DNA from: Pandoraea commovens
GTDB taxonomy: Bacteria; Pseudomonadota; Gammaproteobacteria; Burkholderiales; Burkholderiaceae
DNA length: 64,000 bases
Assembly (NCBI RefSeq): GCF_902459615.1
Contig: NZ_CABPSA010000001.1
Location: forward strand, 248,001-312,000
Reading direction: 5' to 3'
Shown here: positions 8,692-16,707 of the stretch, piece after piece
Layout of the letters: each line of letters opens with the position of its first letter
How positions within the stretch are numbered: position 1 is the stretch's first letter
The notes under the pieces: generated by a model
Databases searched by the model: none
What the model saw: the letters and a program-made list of their open reading frames with translations, nothing else
What the model was told of the DNA's origin: nothing
Position numbers and translations under genes: made by a program

Positions 8692-10761
8692 CTATTTGGC
8701 TCGAGTCATTCGGCGAGGTGGAAGCGGTGTGGCGACTCGCTCTTGCATCGCTGATCCGTCCGACCGGTTGTCTCCGAGCTCATTGGTGGGCCTGCGCTTC
8801 CGGGGTGCCATGTCGCGATGCTCCGCGTTGACGAGTGCTCTATCGAGCATTTGCTCGCCAATCGACCTCTGCGCAGCGAGCTCAAGAATTCTTCGCGCCT
8901 CAAGGTAAGCGGGGTATATCGGCAGCTTTTTCCTCGGTTGACTTTCAACAAAGCCGAGAAATTCTTGGATCGCGTCGCCCCCCGGTGGAATTTGCAGTTT
9001 TCCTACGGCAGAAAGCTGGCGAATTTTTGCTCTCACCATGAGACTGTGAGGAGAGACATGCCAAGGCGGAGCCGCGCGTAGAACACCAAGATGAGTTCCA
9101 TCTAGCATCGACGCTAAAGCGACTCGGGCGTCGTCTTCCATGTGGCTTGTGACCCAGATTTTTCGTCCGACCAAATCGTGCCGAGCACCGAGTATTTCGT
9201 TTGAATATCGACCGTAGAAGAACGTGACGTATGGCGCGCGCCCTTCTGCTGCCCCGCCCTTTACGGTGCATTGCTTCTTCACGCTAAAGAACTGTGCAAC
9301 AAGTTTGGGGTCCACGCGACGCAATTTTCCTTCAGTGTGTTGAAGCAAGAATTTTGCGTATCCGAGGGGCGTGCGGTACCCGATCCCGCTATGTTCGGTC
9401 GCGTTGTAGTTCGCGATGAGAACGTCGAGAAGTTCCTCCGCGTATTCAACCTGAAAAGCACTCGTGAGCGCCACTGCGTCCGGGTCCTGCCCTCGTCGAT
9501 CGGTTGCTTTCGCCCCGGTTGTATTGGACAAACGCTGGAAGCCCCCGCTGGCCAGATTACGGAAAAATGCTTCGATAAATGGGCGGTCGTCTTTACTCCG
9601 ACGTTTGGCGAACGAATTCTTCGGATGCAATAAAGTTGAACCAACTACATTGCTCAGAGTGTCGCGTACATGCTGGCATGTCTCTGCCAGTGCACCGTCG
9701 ACGCTTGTTTCATCCCAGCACAGGCCCGAGAACGCCTCCCCGAGCACGGACAATAGTCCACCTCCGACACGGTAGGGCTCTTCGGAAAAATTCACGGGAC
9801 GAGCTCGCCATGGCAACAGTGCACGCTTAATGGCGCGAAGCACGTCGTCCGTTGAAACCTCGCGTCCCATACTGAAGTAGTAACCAAGTACTGCTCGGGA
9901 CATCACTTCAAGGATAACGACGACCCAAAGACGATGGATGATTCTCTCTTGAAAGCCACCTTCCGGCAGCGGTAGCGAAACACAAAAACGCCCGTCGAGC
10001 TTGTGTGCGTCCATTTCAACGCGCTGCATGAATCTGATCACGGGGCGCTCGGCACCATCACCGGACCGAAGTTTTTTGACTAGGTCGCTCCCCCCTGTCG
10101 CTCTGGCTAAAGCCTTCGGGTTCGCCGCTAACACTTGGTCTACGTATCTTCGGACTGAAAAATATCCTCTGGTTGCAGTGCAAAATGGCCATTCACCTCT
10201 GGCCTCCAAACCAAGGGCTCTGAGCTTGTTAAGAAACCATGCTAGTTGCTGCTTTCGGTTGTGCCGTGTTTCGGTCAACCGGCCTTTTGGCAGTTCTTTG
10301 CAGATCAGCTTGTCAAATTCGTTCCGCAAATCGGGATACCGATCCAAAACAGCCTGCATCGCCCCAGCTGCGCCATGACCAAATTGATCGACATGAACCG
10401 CTTTATTCCTCCGGTACTGGCGAATGCGTGTCCAAGGGCTCAGTCCTCTCCACCCAAAGACTCTCCCGTCAGGATGGGGCTGCAAGCATCGCTCCCTAAT
10501 AAGCCGATAAGCTTGCTTCCCCGATATTTGTGTCCGCTGTCGAATTTCGGCCAAAGGAGCGCCGGCAATAAAGAGCAAGACCGCGGTTTTTCGATCGAAG
10601 TACTGGGCCTGCCTTTTCGCGGAAAGGGTGCTGATATCGAGCGTTGGCCAGCCCGACGCATCGATGTATTGACCTCCGATGGTCCGAACTAATGCGCCGT
10701 GCTCGTTGCTAATCTCGAACTGATGCATATGCTGCCCTGGCGGGTGCGAGCGTCCATACAC
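8692..10761 (-). CDS. tnsB: TnsB/TniA-type DDE transposase
   Basis: A 689-residue integrase-fold transposase. Candidate catalytic residues are D251 (VEMDAHKLDG), D350 (GLCWDETSVDG) and E397 (DDRPFIEAFFRNL); the last motif is typical of Mu/Tn7/Tn552-type transposases. N-terminal helix-turn-helix segments (about 55-95 and 165-215) should bind the repeated end sequences found just upstream. The C-terminal tail is basic (RMTRAK) and ends in a region expected to touch TnsC. GTG 10761 gives the longest form; ATG 10728 with AGGG seven bases upstream is equally good and would remove 11 residues. First gene of the tnsB-tnsC-tniQ operon. Without a TnsA nuclease such enzymes usually move replicatively by cointegrates; that is family knowledge, not seen here. 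Confidence 0.88.
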   Translation of the reverse strand: MYGRSHPPGQHMHQFEISNEHGALVRTIGGQYIDASGWPTLDISTLSAKRQAQYFDRKTAVLLFIAGAPLAEIRQRTQISGKQAYRLIRERCLQPHPDGRVFGWRGLSPWTRIRQYRRNKAVHVDQFGHGAAGAMQAVLDRYPDLRNEFDKLICKELPKGRLTETRHNRKQQLAWFLNKLRALGLEARGEWPFCTATRGYFSVRRYVDQVLAANPKALARATGGSDLVKKLRSGDGAERPVIRFMQRVEMDAHKLDGRFCVSLPLPEGGFQERIIHRLWVVVILEVMSRAVLGYYFSMGREVSTDDVLRAIKRALLPWRARPVNFSEEPYRVGGGLLSVLGEAFSGLCWDETSVDGALAETCQHVRDTLSNVVGSTLLHPKNSFAKRRSKDDRPFIEAFFRNLASGGFQRLSNTTGAKATDRRGQDPDAVALTSAFQVEYAEELLDVLIANYNATEHSGIGYRTPLGYAKFLLQHTEGKLRRVDPKLVAQFFSVKKQCTVKGGAAEGRAPYVTFFYGRYSNEILGARHDLVGRKIWVTSHMEDDARVALASMLDGTHLGVLRAAPPWHVSPHSLMVRAKIRQLSAVGKLQIPPGGDAIQEFLGFVESQPRKKLPIYPAYLEARRILELAAQRSIGEQMLDRALVNAEHRDMAPRKRRPTNELGDNRSDGSAMQERVATPLPPRRMTRAK

Positions 10762-10818
10762 CCGAACAGTAGGCGCTTTTTCTGCGATTTCAAGGTGGCG
10801 CCAACCCTAGCCAAAGAA

Positions 10819-10962
10819 GGAACAAAATTGCTTTCAAGGTCAAAAGAAAGAACAAAATTATGTAAAATTATTTTGTGCAATTTTGTTCCTCAGAAGGTGC
10901 GCGAAAGAGGCTGGGATTGTGATGGAATTCCTGCGAGTCGGAACAAATTTATGCAAATTGAC
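10819..10962. repeat. Transposon right end: four TnsB-site-like repeats
   Basis: Four related motifs cluster beside the transposase gene. Direct copies are GGAACAAAATTGCTTTCAAG (from 10819), GAACAAAATTATGTAAAATT (from 10850) and GGAACAAATTTATGCAAATT (from 10940). One inverted copy lies at 10871-10889 (reads GGAACAAAATTGCACAAAA on the minus strand). The shared core is GGAACAAAATTRTGYAAA. Multiple 20-bp transposase-binding sites are the rule at Tn7-like ends, so this is probably the right end; the facing pair at 10819 and 10889 could also act as an operator for tnsB. The exact terminus is not defined. Confidence 0.7.
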
Positions 10963-11054
10963 GCCTACCATCTCCGACGATTTCGAGGCTTATTGCGAAG
11001 TCGTCCAAGGAAACAAACGCATCGGCACCACACGCGTGCGTCTTTTCCCGTCGC

Positions 11055-11249
11055 TCAGCCGCGACCCGAGAGCGCTCGCTCGATCTTCTTGTCCGTCTTG
11101 TACTGGCTCAACGCGTACACCGACCAGATAGCAGCCGGAATCCATCCGATCACCGTGAGTTGAAGCAGCAAACAGATGATCCCTGCAAACGGTCGTCCGA
11201 TCGTAAAAAATTGCAGCCAGGGAAGAATCAAAGCAAGCAGCAAACGCAT
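11055..11249 (-). CDS. YqaE/Pmp3 family small membrane protein
   Basis: A 64-residue peptide with two hydrophobic helices (about 2-20 and 25-46) joined by FFTIGRPFAGI, and a basic tail (YKTDKKIERALSGRG). This is the layout of the Pmp3/UPF0057 family, small inner-membrane proteolipids linked to membrane potential and salt stress. The start ATG 11249 is chosen because GAGG lies at the right distance; an upstream ATG at 11255 overlaps that ribosome site. It is the first clearly chromosomal gene to the right of the island, and its stop codon lies only about 90 bases from the outermost end repeat, so its 3' end may mark the insertion target. Confidence 0.85.
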   Translation of the reverse strand: MRLLLALILPWLQFFTIGRPFAGIICLLLQLTVIGWIPAAIWSVYALSQYKTDKKIERALSGRG

Positions 11250-11443
11250 GTCCATCCTCGTTAAGGAATTCGCCGGCGTCCGGTCGGCACGGTCATGGTG
11301 GGTAAACCTTTCATCTAAGATCGAAACGATCCGGTTCTCCCCCCACCTCATAAGCCATCAGCATAAACGCAATTTCTTAACGTCTTCGCATATCTCCATT
11401 CCGAGACAGTCGATGCGCCCTTTGAAATCACTTTGACTTTGGA

Positions 11444-11478
11444 GAATGATCGTTCTACACTGCGGAGAACGATCATTC
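11444..11478. promoter_or_regulatory. Perfect inverted repeat, probable TetR operator
   Basis: GAATGATCGTTCT (11444-11456) and AGAACGATCATTC (11466-11478) are exact complements with a 9-base spacer. The repeat lies immediately upstream of the TetR start, the usual place for an autoregulatory operator. It also argues against the longer frame starting at 11446, which would translate the repeat. Confidence 0.75.
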
Positions 11479-11490
11479 TCGCGTTTCCTA

Positions 11491-12069
11491 ATGGCCTCCT
11501 CTTCTCAACCCGCGGATCTCTCTGCACCTCAACTCGCGCTGCTCGACACCACCGAGCGACTGGTCTACGCAGGGGGTATTCACGCCACTGGCGTCGATGC
11601 CATCGTCAGGGAGTCGGGCGTCGTCCGCAAAACGCTTTACCGTCACTATCCGACGAAGGAAGCGTTGGTGGAAGCTGCGCTCCTGCGTCGCGACGAGCGT
11701 TGGATGCAATGGTTCGTCGCGTCGACATCCCAAACCAACGATCCCGTCGAGCGCCTGCAATCGTGCTTCGACGCCCTTCGGACGTGGTTTGCCTCCGACG
11801 GCTTTCACGGTTGCGCGTTCCTGAACGCAGCGGGCGAGATTGGCGACCCGGCCAGCGGCATACGGTCGGTATCGAAACTGCATAAACAACGGCTTCTCGA
11901 CTACCTGAGTGAACTCACTACCGCGAGCGGATTGCCTCAGCCGGATGCGCTCGCCGGAGAGTTGTTGATCCTGATTGACGGCGCGATTTCGGTCGCGCTC
12001 GTTTTCGGCGGAACCGAAGCCGCCGACACTGCCGCGCGTGTAGCGCGTCGACTTCTTGCCGTGTCTTAA
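11491..12069 (+). CDS. TetR family transcriptional regulator
   Basis: The 192-residue protein has an N-terminal helix-turn-helix (about 13-55: GIHATGVDAIVRESGV then KTLYRHYPTKEALV), the signature of TetR repressors, and a helical ligand domain with the motif GCAFLNAAGE typical of the subfamily that controls detoxification or redox genes. ATG 11491 was chosen over 11446 because the latter starts inside a perfect operator-like repeat; the ribosome site is weak. Downstream genes (DUF1348 protein 24 bases away) are co-directional and are probably its targets, together with itself. The ligand is unknown. Confidence 0.88.
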   Translation: MASSSQPADLSAPQLALLDTTERLVYAGGIHATGVDAIVRESGVVRKTLYRHYPTKEALVEAALLRRDERWMQWFVASTSQTNDPVERLQSCFDALRTWFASDGFHGCAFLNAAGEIGDPASGIRSVSKLHKQRLLDYLSELTTASGLPQPDALAGELLILIDGAISVALVFGGTEAADTAARVARRLLAVS

Positions 12070-12092
12070 CCTAACCCGTGAGGTAATCCAAC

Positions 12093-12572
12093 GTGTCATC
12101 CACCAACGAAAGCCGTCCGCCGCTTCCGCCGTTCACGCGTGAGACCGCGATTCAGAAAATCCGCCTTGCCGAGGACGGATGGAACAGCCGAGATGCTGCC
12201 AAGGTCGCCCTCGCGTACACCGTCGATACGAAATGGCGCAACCGCGCTGAATTCGTGAACAACCGTGCCGAAGCGCAGGCCTTCCTCGAGCGCAAGTGGG
12301 CCAAGGAACTCGACTATCGTCTGATCAAGGAACTGTGGGCATTTACCGATAACCGTATCGCAGTGCGCTACGCCTACGAATGGCGAGATGATTCCGGTAA
12401 CTGGTTCCGCTCGTACGGTAACGAGAACTGGGAGTTCGGACCGGACGGGCTGATGGCGAATCGCTATTCCTGTATTAACGACCTGCCGATCAAGGAATCC
12501 GAACGCAAGTTCCACTGGCCGCTTGGGCGGCGGCCGGACGATCATCCGGGGCTGTCCGATCTCGGACTCTGA
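12093..12572 (+). CDS. DUF1348 / NTF2-like fold protein
   Basis: A 159-residue protein of the nuclear transport factor 2-like superfamily, DUF1348 group. Landmarks are [18 protein letters not shown] near the start, [39 protein letters not shown] and the tail [12 protein letters not shown], all well conserved in this group. Members are soluble, single-domain proteins of unknown role that are often induced by stress or sit next to TetR regulators. It starts with GTG 12093, preceded by TGAGG. Co-transcription with the TetR gene is likely. No catalytic residues can be named. Confidence 0.85.
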   Translation: MSSTNESRPPLPPFTRETAIQKIRLAEDGWNSRDAAKVALAYTVDTKWRNRAEFVNNRAEAQAFLERKWAKELDYRLIKELWAFTDNRIAVRYAYEWRDDSGNWFRSYGNENWEFGPDGLMANRYSCINDLPIKESERKFHWPLGRRPDDHPGLSDLGL

Positions 12573-12651
12573 TCGCATGTTCGACCCGCAACCGGGCACG
12601 CCGCACCAGCGGCGTCGCGCTCGGTTGGCGGCGCCCCGCATCAAGGCGCCG

Positions 12652-13191
12652 TTAAGTCCTCGAAAGAGGAAGCATCTTGTGCAACGTCCCGTCCCGAAGT
12701 ACCCAGTGATGGTAAAGCGCAGCACAAACGTGCAGCGCTACTGCGCCCAGCAGCACATAGGCCAGCAGCGAATGGACGTCACCCATTGCGTGACCGAACG
12801 ATGACCCCTGCGCCGATAAAGCAGGCAAAGAAATCACGCCAAGGAGCTTGACCCCGTAACCTCGGGCCGACGCATTGATCCAGCCCAGCACCGGCACGAT
12901 CACCAGAAGTGCGTAGAGCCCCTTGTGTGCAGTAGCGACGAACGCATGCACCAGCGACTTCTGCCTGCTTTCCGGCTTGATCCGGTAACGCGTCCATAGC
13001 ATCCGTATTGCCGTAAGCCCGAGAATCGTCGCGCCTAACGAGAGATGCCACGCGACGAGACCGATGGCAGGTGTTTGCCTCGTGATATCCGGCATCGCCC
13101 AGGCGACACCAAATTGAACCGCTAAGAGCGCCGCAGTGAACCAGTGCAAATAGCGGGACGCCGTATCGTAGCGCGTGATGCTTTGTTTCAT
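12652..13191 (-). CDS. Cytochrome b561, inner-membrane di-haem protein
   Basis: The 179-residue protein has four hydrophobic helices and the histidines expected of bacterial cytochrome b561: RYLHWFTAALL in helix 1, GLVAWHLSLG in helix 2, GDVHSLLAYVLL in helix 3 and ALHVCAALYHHW in helix 4. These proteins pass electrons from quinol or superoxide across the inner membrane using two b-type haems. ATG 13191 has AAGAGGT seven bases upstream; longer frames lack a ribosome site. It converges with the DUF1348 gene and is transcribed away from the secreted protein gene at 13401. No partner YceI-like gene is adjacent. Confidence 0.88.
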   Translation of the reverse strand: MKQSITRYDTASRYLHWFTAALLAVQFGVAWAMPDITRQTPAIGLVAWHLSLGATILGLTAIRMLWTRYRIKPESRQKSLVHAFVATAHKGLYALLVIVPVLGWINASARGYGVKLLGVISLPALSAQGSSFGHAMGDVHSLLAYVLLGAVALHVCAALYHHWVLRDGTLHKMLPLSRT

Positions 13192-13400
13192 CTGAACCTC
13201 TTGTCCGTCAGTTAAGAGCTGCATTCGGCCCGCACTATCGCTCAATGTCGTGGCCCATTACGGCAAATTTTGACGCACGAAACTTAGCAAAGACTTAGCA
13301 AGTTCCCCATTCCACAGAATGGTGACCGGGCAGGCGCGTCCTATTGGACGTCGGCCGAAAAATGCCTAGCATGAAGGAAACACCTTGATCGAGGCCCCCA

Positions 13401-13919
13401 ATGCGAGCCACTCCCCTCCTCCTTTCAGCCACCCTTTTCAGCCTGCTGGCGATCCCTGCGCTTCCCGCAGCAATGGCCGCAGACGCAACCCGTCAAGCCG
13501 AAGTCGCAACGCGAGGCGCGCAGGTCATGCCCTTCGATCTCGCGGCTACCACACACGTCTTTACCAAGACGTCGTACGGCGGTGTCCAGCAAGTGATAGT
13601 CAGGAACCCGGCGGACACAGAACAGATTCGTCTGACCCAAACGCATCTCAAGGGCATCGCCGCACAGTTTCGTCGAGGTGACTTCTCTGGGCCGACCGAC
13701 ATTCACGGGGCGGCAATGCCGGGGCTGGCTGAACTGAAAAACGCCAGATCCGGAGAGATCGACGTCAGCTATCAAGATATTCCTAGCGGTGGCGAAATTC
13801 GGTATTCGACGAAGAACGATCATTGGGTCGAGGCGCTACACCAGTGGTTCGATGCCCAGTTGTCCGATCACGGCGCGCATGCGATGGAGGGACACGTCCA
13901 TCCCGGCATGAACCATTGA
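13401..13919 (+). CDS. Conserved secreted protein of unknown function
   Basis: A 172-residue protein with a clear signal peptide (hydrophobic core at 5-20, likely cut after PAAMAA). The mature part contains the conserved phrases VMPFDLAATTHVFTKT, HLKGIAAQFRRGDFSGP, DIHGAAMPGL and WFDAQLSDHGAHA, and ends in a His-rich tail (HVHPGMNH). Homologues I recall from related bacteria are sometimes mislabelled as aspartate carbamoyltransferase; nothing here supports that enzyme. Histidines may bind metal. It lies at the left edge of the low-oxygen gene region with no FNR-like box seen nearby. Confidence 0.65.
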   Translation: MRATPLLLSATLFSLLAIPALPAAMAADATRQAEVATRGAQVMPFDLAATTHVFTKTSYGGVQQVIVRNPADTEQIRLTQTHLKGIAAQFRRGDFSGPTDIHGAAMPGLAELKNARSGEIDVSYQDIPSGGEIRYSTKNDHWVEALHQWFDAQLSDHGAHAMEGHVHPGMNH

Positions 13920-14068
13920 CGGCGCGTGGTTTCGACGTCGTTACAATGGCGTCCGCCGACGACAATCAGGCAACGTTATGCGCAAATTCAGCTTCCTCTG
14001 CGTACTCCGGGCGCTTGACGCGCACCGTGTCATGCAGCGCGCAATTGATCGCTTCGCGCGCTAGCGCG

Positions 14069-14443
14069 TTACAAGTGGAGGTCGCCATTGTTTTCACGTG
14101 CCCGACGTCGCACGATCCTGGGCACCGCGATCGCTCCCGCTGCTGCCGCCACTGCTGCGACCGAGGCCGTCGCCGCGAGACTTTTCCATGGATGCGCGTG
14201 CACATAGTCATCGGTTGCTTTCGCCCATTCGGACATTGTTTGACGGCTTGCTTTGCGCAAATCGTCGAGATGCGCGCTCAGATTCTCCAGTCGCACGCCG
14301 AGTGCCGGATTGGCTGCTTCCACCTCCAGACTTGCTTCGTCGGCAAGGTCTTTCAAAAGCGCTTTGACGTCCGCGAGCAGCGCATCTGCATCGTTGATAA
14401 GGGTCTGCCGTTGATTCTGATGGTCCATCGAAATGTCGTTCAT
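14069..14443 (-). CDS. DUF883/ElaB-YqjD family membrane-anchored protein
   Basis: A 124-residue protein with a helical, charged body (residues 10-85, several DALLADVKALLKDLADEA-type segments) and a C-terminal glycine/alanine-rich helix (about 90-112) followed by Arg-Arg. This is the layout of the ElaB/YqjD/DUF883 family, whose members anchor in the inner membrane by the tail and bind ribosomes in stationary phase. ATG 14443 has AGGAG upstream. An FNR-like box at 14533-14546 lies 41.5 bases from the start site implied by a TATCCA -10, so oxygen-limited induction is likely. Confidence 0.85.
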   Translation of the reverse strand: MNDISMDHQNQRQTLINDADALLADVKALLKDLADEASLEVEAANPALGVRLENLSAHLDDLRKASRQTMSEWAKATDDYVHAHPWKSLAATASVAAVAAAAGAIAVPRIVRRRARENNGDLHL

Positions 14444-14532
14444 GTCCGACTCCTGTGAGTTTCGGCACGGCATTTGCCGCTGCTGGCCTGTCTGGCACCT
14501 TTTGGATAGTGGCACCGATTCGTCCGCCGACT

Positions 14533-14546
14533 TTGTCTCAGGTCAA
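14533..14546. promoter_or_regulatory. FNR-like box
   Basis: TTGTCTCAGGTCAA matches TTGAY-N4-RTCAA with one mismatch. On the minus strand a TATCCA element at 14508-14503 puts the start near 14497, so the box centre is at about -42. It can serve the DUF883 gene and perhaps the small gene at 14664. Confidence 0.5.
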
Positions 14547-14663
14547 CGCCCAGGCACTTCTGGGCGATGATGACGTAAATCAAGTTCCCCCCCACTTCTG
14601 TACAAACCCAAGCGTCGTTGTGACTATCGTGAAGCGGTAAAAAACATCAGAACGAGGCTGATC

Positions 14664-14891
14664 ATGTCGCCATTCAATGCCGAGAGTCGCACGCCGGTGG
14701 AAGTCGAAATCAACGGTCGCCAGTACGTGGGGCACTATCGCGTCGTCAATGGATCGGTGATTGCGTACCTTGGCGACGATTGCCGTCTTGCCTCCTGCGA
14801 TATCAACGGCCCCGAGGCCGTTGCGCGGTGGCTCATTTCCGACATGTCGCGAAAGAAGCAGAAAAAGGAACGAGCATCAAAATCCTGCTGA
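14664..14891 (+). CDS. Small conserved protein of unknown function
   Basis: A 75-residue soluble protein beginning MSPFNAESRTPVEVEINGRQYVGHYRV, with a predicted beta-rich first half, a short helix (GPEAVARWLISDM) and a very basic tail (RKKQKKERASKSC). ATG 14664 follows ACGAGG at good spacing. It stands alone between DUF883 and the sulfurtransferase gene. I do not recognise a family; small proteins of this kind accompany low-oxygen gene clusters in Burkholderia. The basic tail would suit nucleic-acid or membrane contact, but that is a guess. Confidence 0.6.
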   Translation: MSPFNAESRTPVEVEINGRQYVGHYRVVNGSVIAYLGDDCRLASCDINGPEAVARWLISDMSRKKQKKERASKSC

Positions 14892-15027
14892 AGCGGGAGA
14901 TTGTGTCGGGCCGTTCCAGACACGCTTGTCGCTTTTCACGGGGAAATAGATACGTGACGCCGGTACGCCAGGAGCGAACAGCGGCCGATGGTAGTGGACC
15001 CGGCGTTTGACTGTGCAGGAGCATGCC

Positions 15028-15921
15028 ATGAACGATCGCGTTCTTATTTCGCCGATGGCGCTGGCCGCCATGCGGACAACGGCGCCCACCGTCGTCATCG
15101 ACACCCGCGATGCCGCCAATTACGCCGAAGCCCACATTCCGGGCGCCGTCAATATCCACGAGATATTCACCTATCTGGCGACTTCGACGCCGGAAGGCCT
15201 GAGCGCACTGCGCGAGACCTTTGCGACCGCTTTCGGCAACGCGGGCTTGTCGGGCAAGGAGACGGCCGTCATTTATGAGCAATCCATGGAGACGGGGTTC
15301 GGACAATCTTGCCGGGGTTACGTGCTGCTTCGGTATCTCGGTTATCCGCGAGACAAGATCAAGGTCCTCCACGGTGGATTTTCCGCCTGGCGCGCGGCGG
15401 GTTTACCCAGCGCGACGGACGTTCCGCACCCGAAGCCTGTGGTCTTTCCGGTCACGACACGCGCCCGCGACATTCTCGTCGACCTCGCAGCGATGAAGAC
15501 GGCGGTTGCCGACCGGCACATCGTCAAGCTCGACGTACGCGACGTGGACGAATGGATCGCGGAGAGTTCGTCGCCTTACGGACGCGATTTTTGCCCGCGC
15601 AAGGGGCGTATTCCAGGCTCCGTTTGGATCGAATGGTATCGAATGATGAAGCCGACTCCGACGGGAAAAATGTTCAAGAGCCCGAGCGAGATTCTGGCGG
15701 AGTGCGCAACGGTGGGCATCTCCCGGGAGACCCCAGTGATTGTCTTTTGCTTCAAAGGTGCGAGGGCGTCGAATACCTTCGTCGCGCTCGAGGAGGCGGG
15801 ACTGAAGGACGTTCGTCTGTACTTTGGCTCGTGGAACGAGTGGTCGCGGGATCCTGCACTTCCCATCGAGGAAGGCCTCCCGTACAAGGTGTCGGCGGCG
15901 TCACCTCCCATCCGGGGGTGA
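15028..15921 (+). CDS. Tandem-rhodanese sulfurtransferase
   Basis: The 297-residue protein holds two rhodanese folds. The first (about 15-130) begins TVVIDTRDAANYAEAHIPGAVNI and lacks an obvious catalytic cysteine loop in the usual place (SMETGFGQSCRGY is nearest). The second (about 150-285) has VKLDVRDVDEWIAES and the active loop CFKGARASNTF with the nucleophilic Cys, so sulfur transfer from thiosulfate or a persulfide should occur there. ATG 15028 is chosen because AGGAG lies six bases upstream; an earlier GTG-type start at 15007 has none. Its place in the low-oxygen region suggests sulfide or persulfide handling under anoxia. Confidence 0.85.
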   Translation: MNDRVLISPMALAAMRTTAPTVVIDTRDAANYAEAHIPGAVNIHEIFTYLATSTPEGLSALRETFATAFGNAGLSGKETAVIYEQSMETGFGQSCRGYVLLRYLGYPRDKIKVLHGGFSAWRAAGLPSATDVPHPKPVVFPVTTRARDILVDLAAMKTAVADRHIVKLDVRDVDEWIAESSSPYGRDFCPRKGRIPGSVWIEWYRMMKPTPTGKMFKSPSEILAECATVGISRETPVIVFCFKGARASNTFVALEEAGLKDVRLYFGSWNEWSRDPALPIEEGLPYKVSAASPPIRG

Positions 15922-15932
15922 CGCCGCGCGCC

Positions 15933-16358
15933 TCACCGTGCCGGTCGGATGCAGCCGGAGTGCCGGTTCACGTCGTAGCGTTGCACGAGCACATTCTTTT
16001 CGGCCGTTACGACCTCGACAGTAACCGTATCGGCGTCCCGTTCAGCCACCTTGCCAACCTTCAGACGCGGGTTGCCCGATCGTTTGAGCCACTGTTCCAT
16101 ATTGCTGCGCACCTGATCGACGCTCAGATTGAGCTTCTCGCGCTGCGGGATGCGGTCCGGATCGGCACACGGACCGCATCCTCCAGGCCCATCCATCATG
16201 CCCTGTCCCATCATTCGGCCGGCATACCCGTCGCGCATCATGCCGGGACCGTATCCCTGCGCACACCCCCAGTTTCCGTCCGTCGGTTGTGCGCCTGCGG
16301 CCCCTGCCAGCATGGCAAATACTGCAGAAATTAAAACGCAAATGCGCCCGTGCCTCAT
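15933..16358 (-). CDS. Secreted Met/Gly-rich small protein
   Basis: A 141-residue protein with a signal peptide (ICVLISAVFAMLAGAAGAQ) and a mature part that begins with a Gly/Met-rich segment (GYGPGMMRDGYAGRMMGQGMM, then GGCGPC) before a globular region with LNLSVDQVRSNMEQWLKRSGNPRLKVGKV. Met-rich and Cys-containing segments often bind copper. The second half resembles periplasmic proteins of unknown function found with low-oxygen genes. Two close start codons exist (16370 and 16358); ATG 16358 is preferred by the position of the signal peptide. It converges with the sulfurtransferase gene. Confidence 0.65.
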   Translation of the reverse strand: MRHGRICVLISAVFAMLAGAAGAQPTDGNWGCAQGYGPGMMRDGYAGRMMGQGMMDGPGGCGPCADPDRIPQREKLNLSVDQVRSNMEQWLKRSGNPRLKVGKVAERDADTVTVEVVTAEKNVLVQRYDVNRHSGCIRPAR

Positions 16359-16707
16359 CTCGCTTCGCATGGTGTTTATCTCCTCAACGTTACAGGCCCG
16401 GACTGGCGATGCCGTTGCACGCCCCTTCCCGGGAGCCCGTCTTAACGCTAGTTCCCGGGACGGCGCGTGGATTGAGGCATATCAACAAGGCGCGTCGGCG
16501 GCGTCGTACCGCATGCTCGTCGCTGGTGCGTCGTCCGTTGCGGCATGCTCGACGGTTGACCTCAATCAACCTGCGAGGACTCGTTTCGTCCATGCTGAAA
16601 TCAGTGGCCGGATCGCGGGACGGTGACGTTCGTGAGCGCGCTTCATGCGCCGCTTTCAGCCTTGATCGTTCGCCCTGGCACAACCTACTTCGTAACGGCG
16701 GTGAACA
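16359..16707. promoter_or_regulatory. Intergenic region with FNR box at 16556-16569
   Basis: TTGACCTCAATCAA at 16556-16569 is a full TTGAC-N4-ATCAA match. CATGCT at 16591-16596 would serve as the -10, giving a start near 16603 and the box at -41, the activating position for FNR. The likely target is the universal stress protein gene at 16708. The rest of the gap has no credible gene. Confidence 0.65.

Noticed and set aside
10883-11131. 82-codon plus-strand frame across the element end
   Set aside because: It runs through the end repeat and antisense to pmp3. The middle (SDDFEAYCEVVQGNKR) looks protein-like, so a remnant of a disrupted gene cannot be excluded, but nothing supports a functional gene.
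13261-13290. Half FNR site TTGACGCACGAAAC near cytochrome b561
   Set aside because: Only the left half-site matches and no -10 element is correctly spaced.
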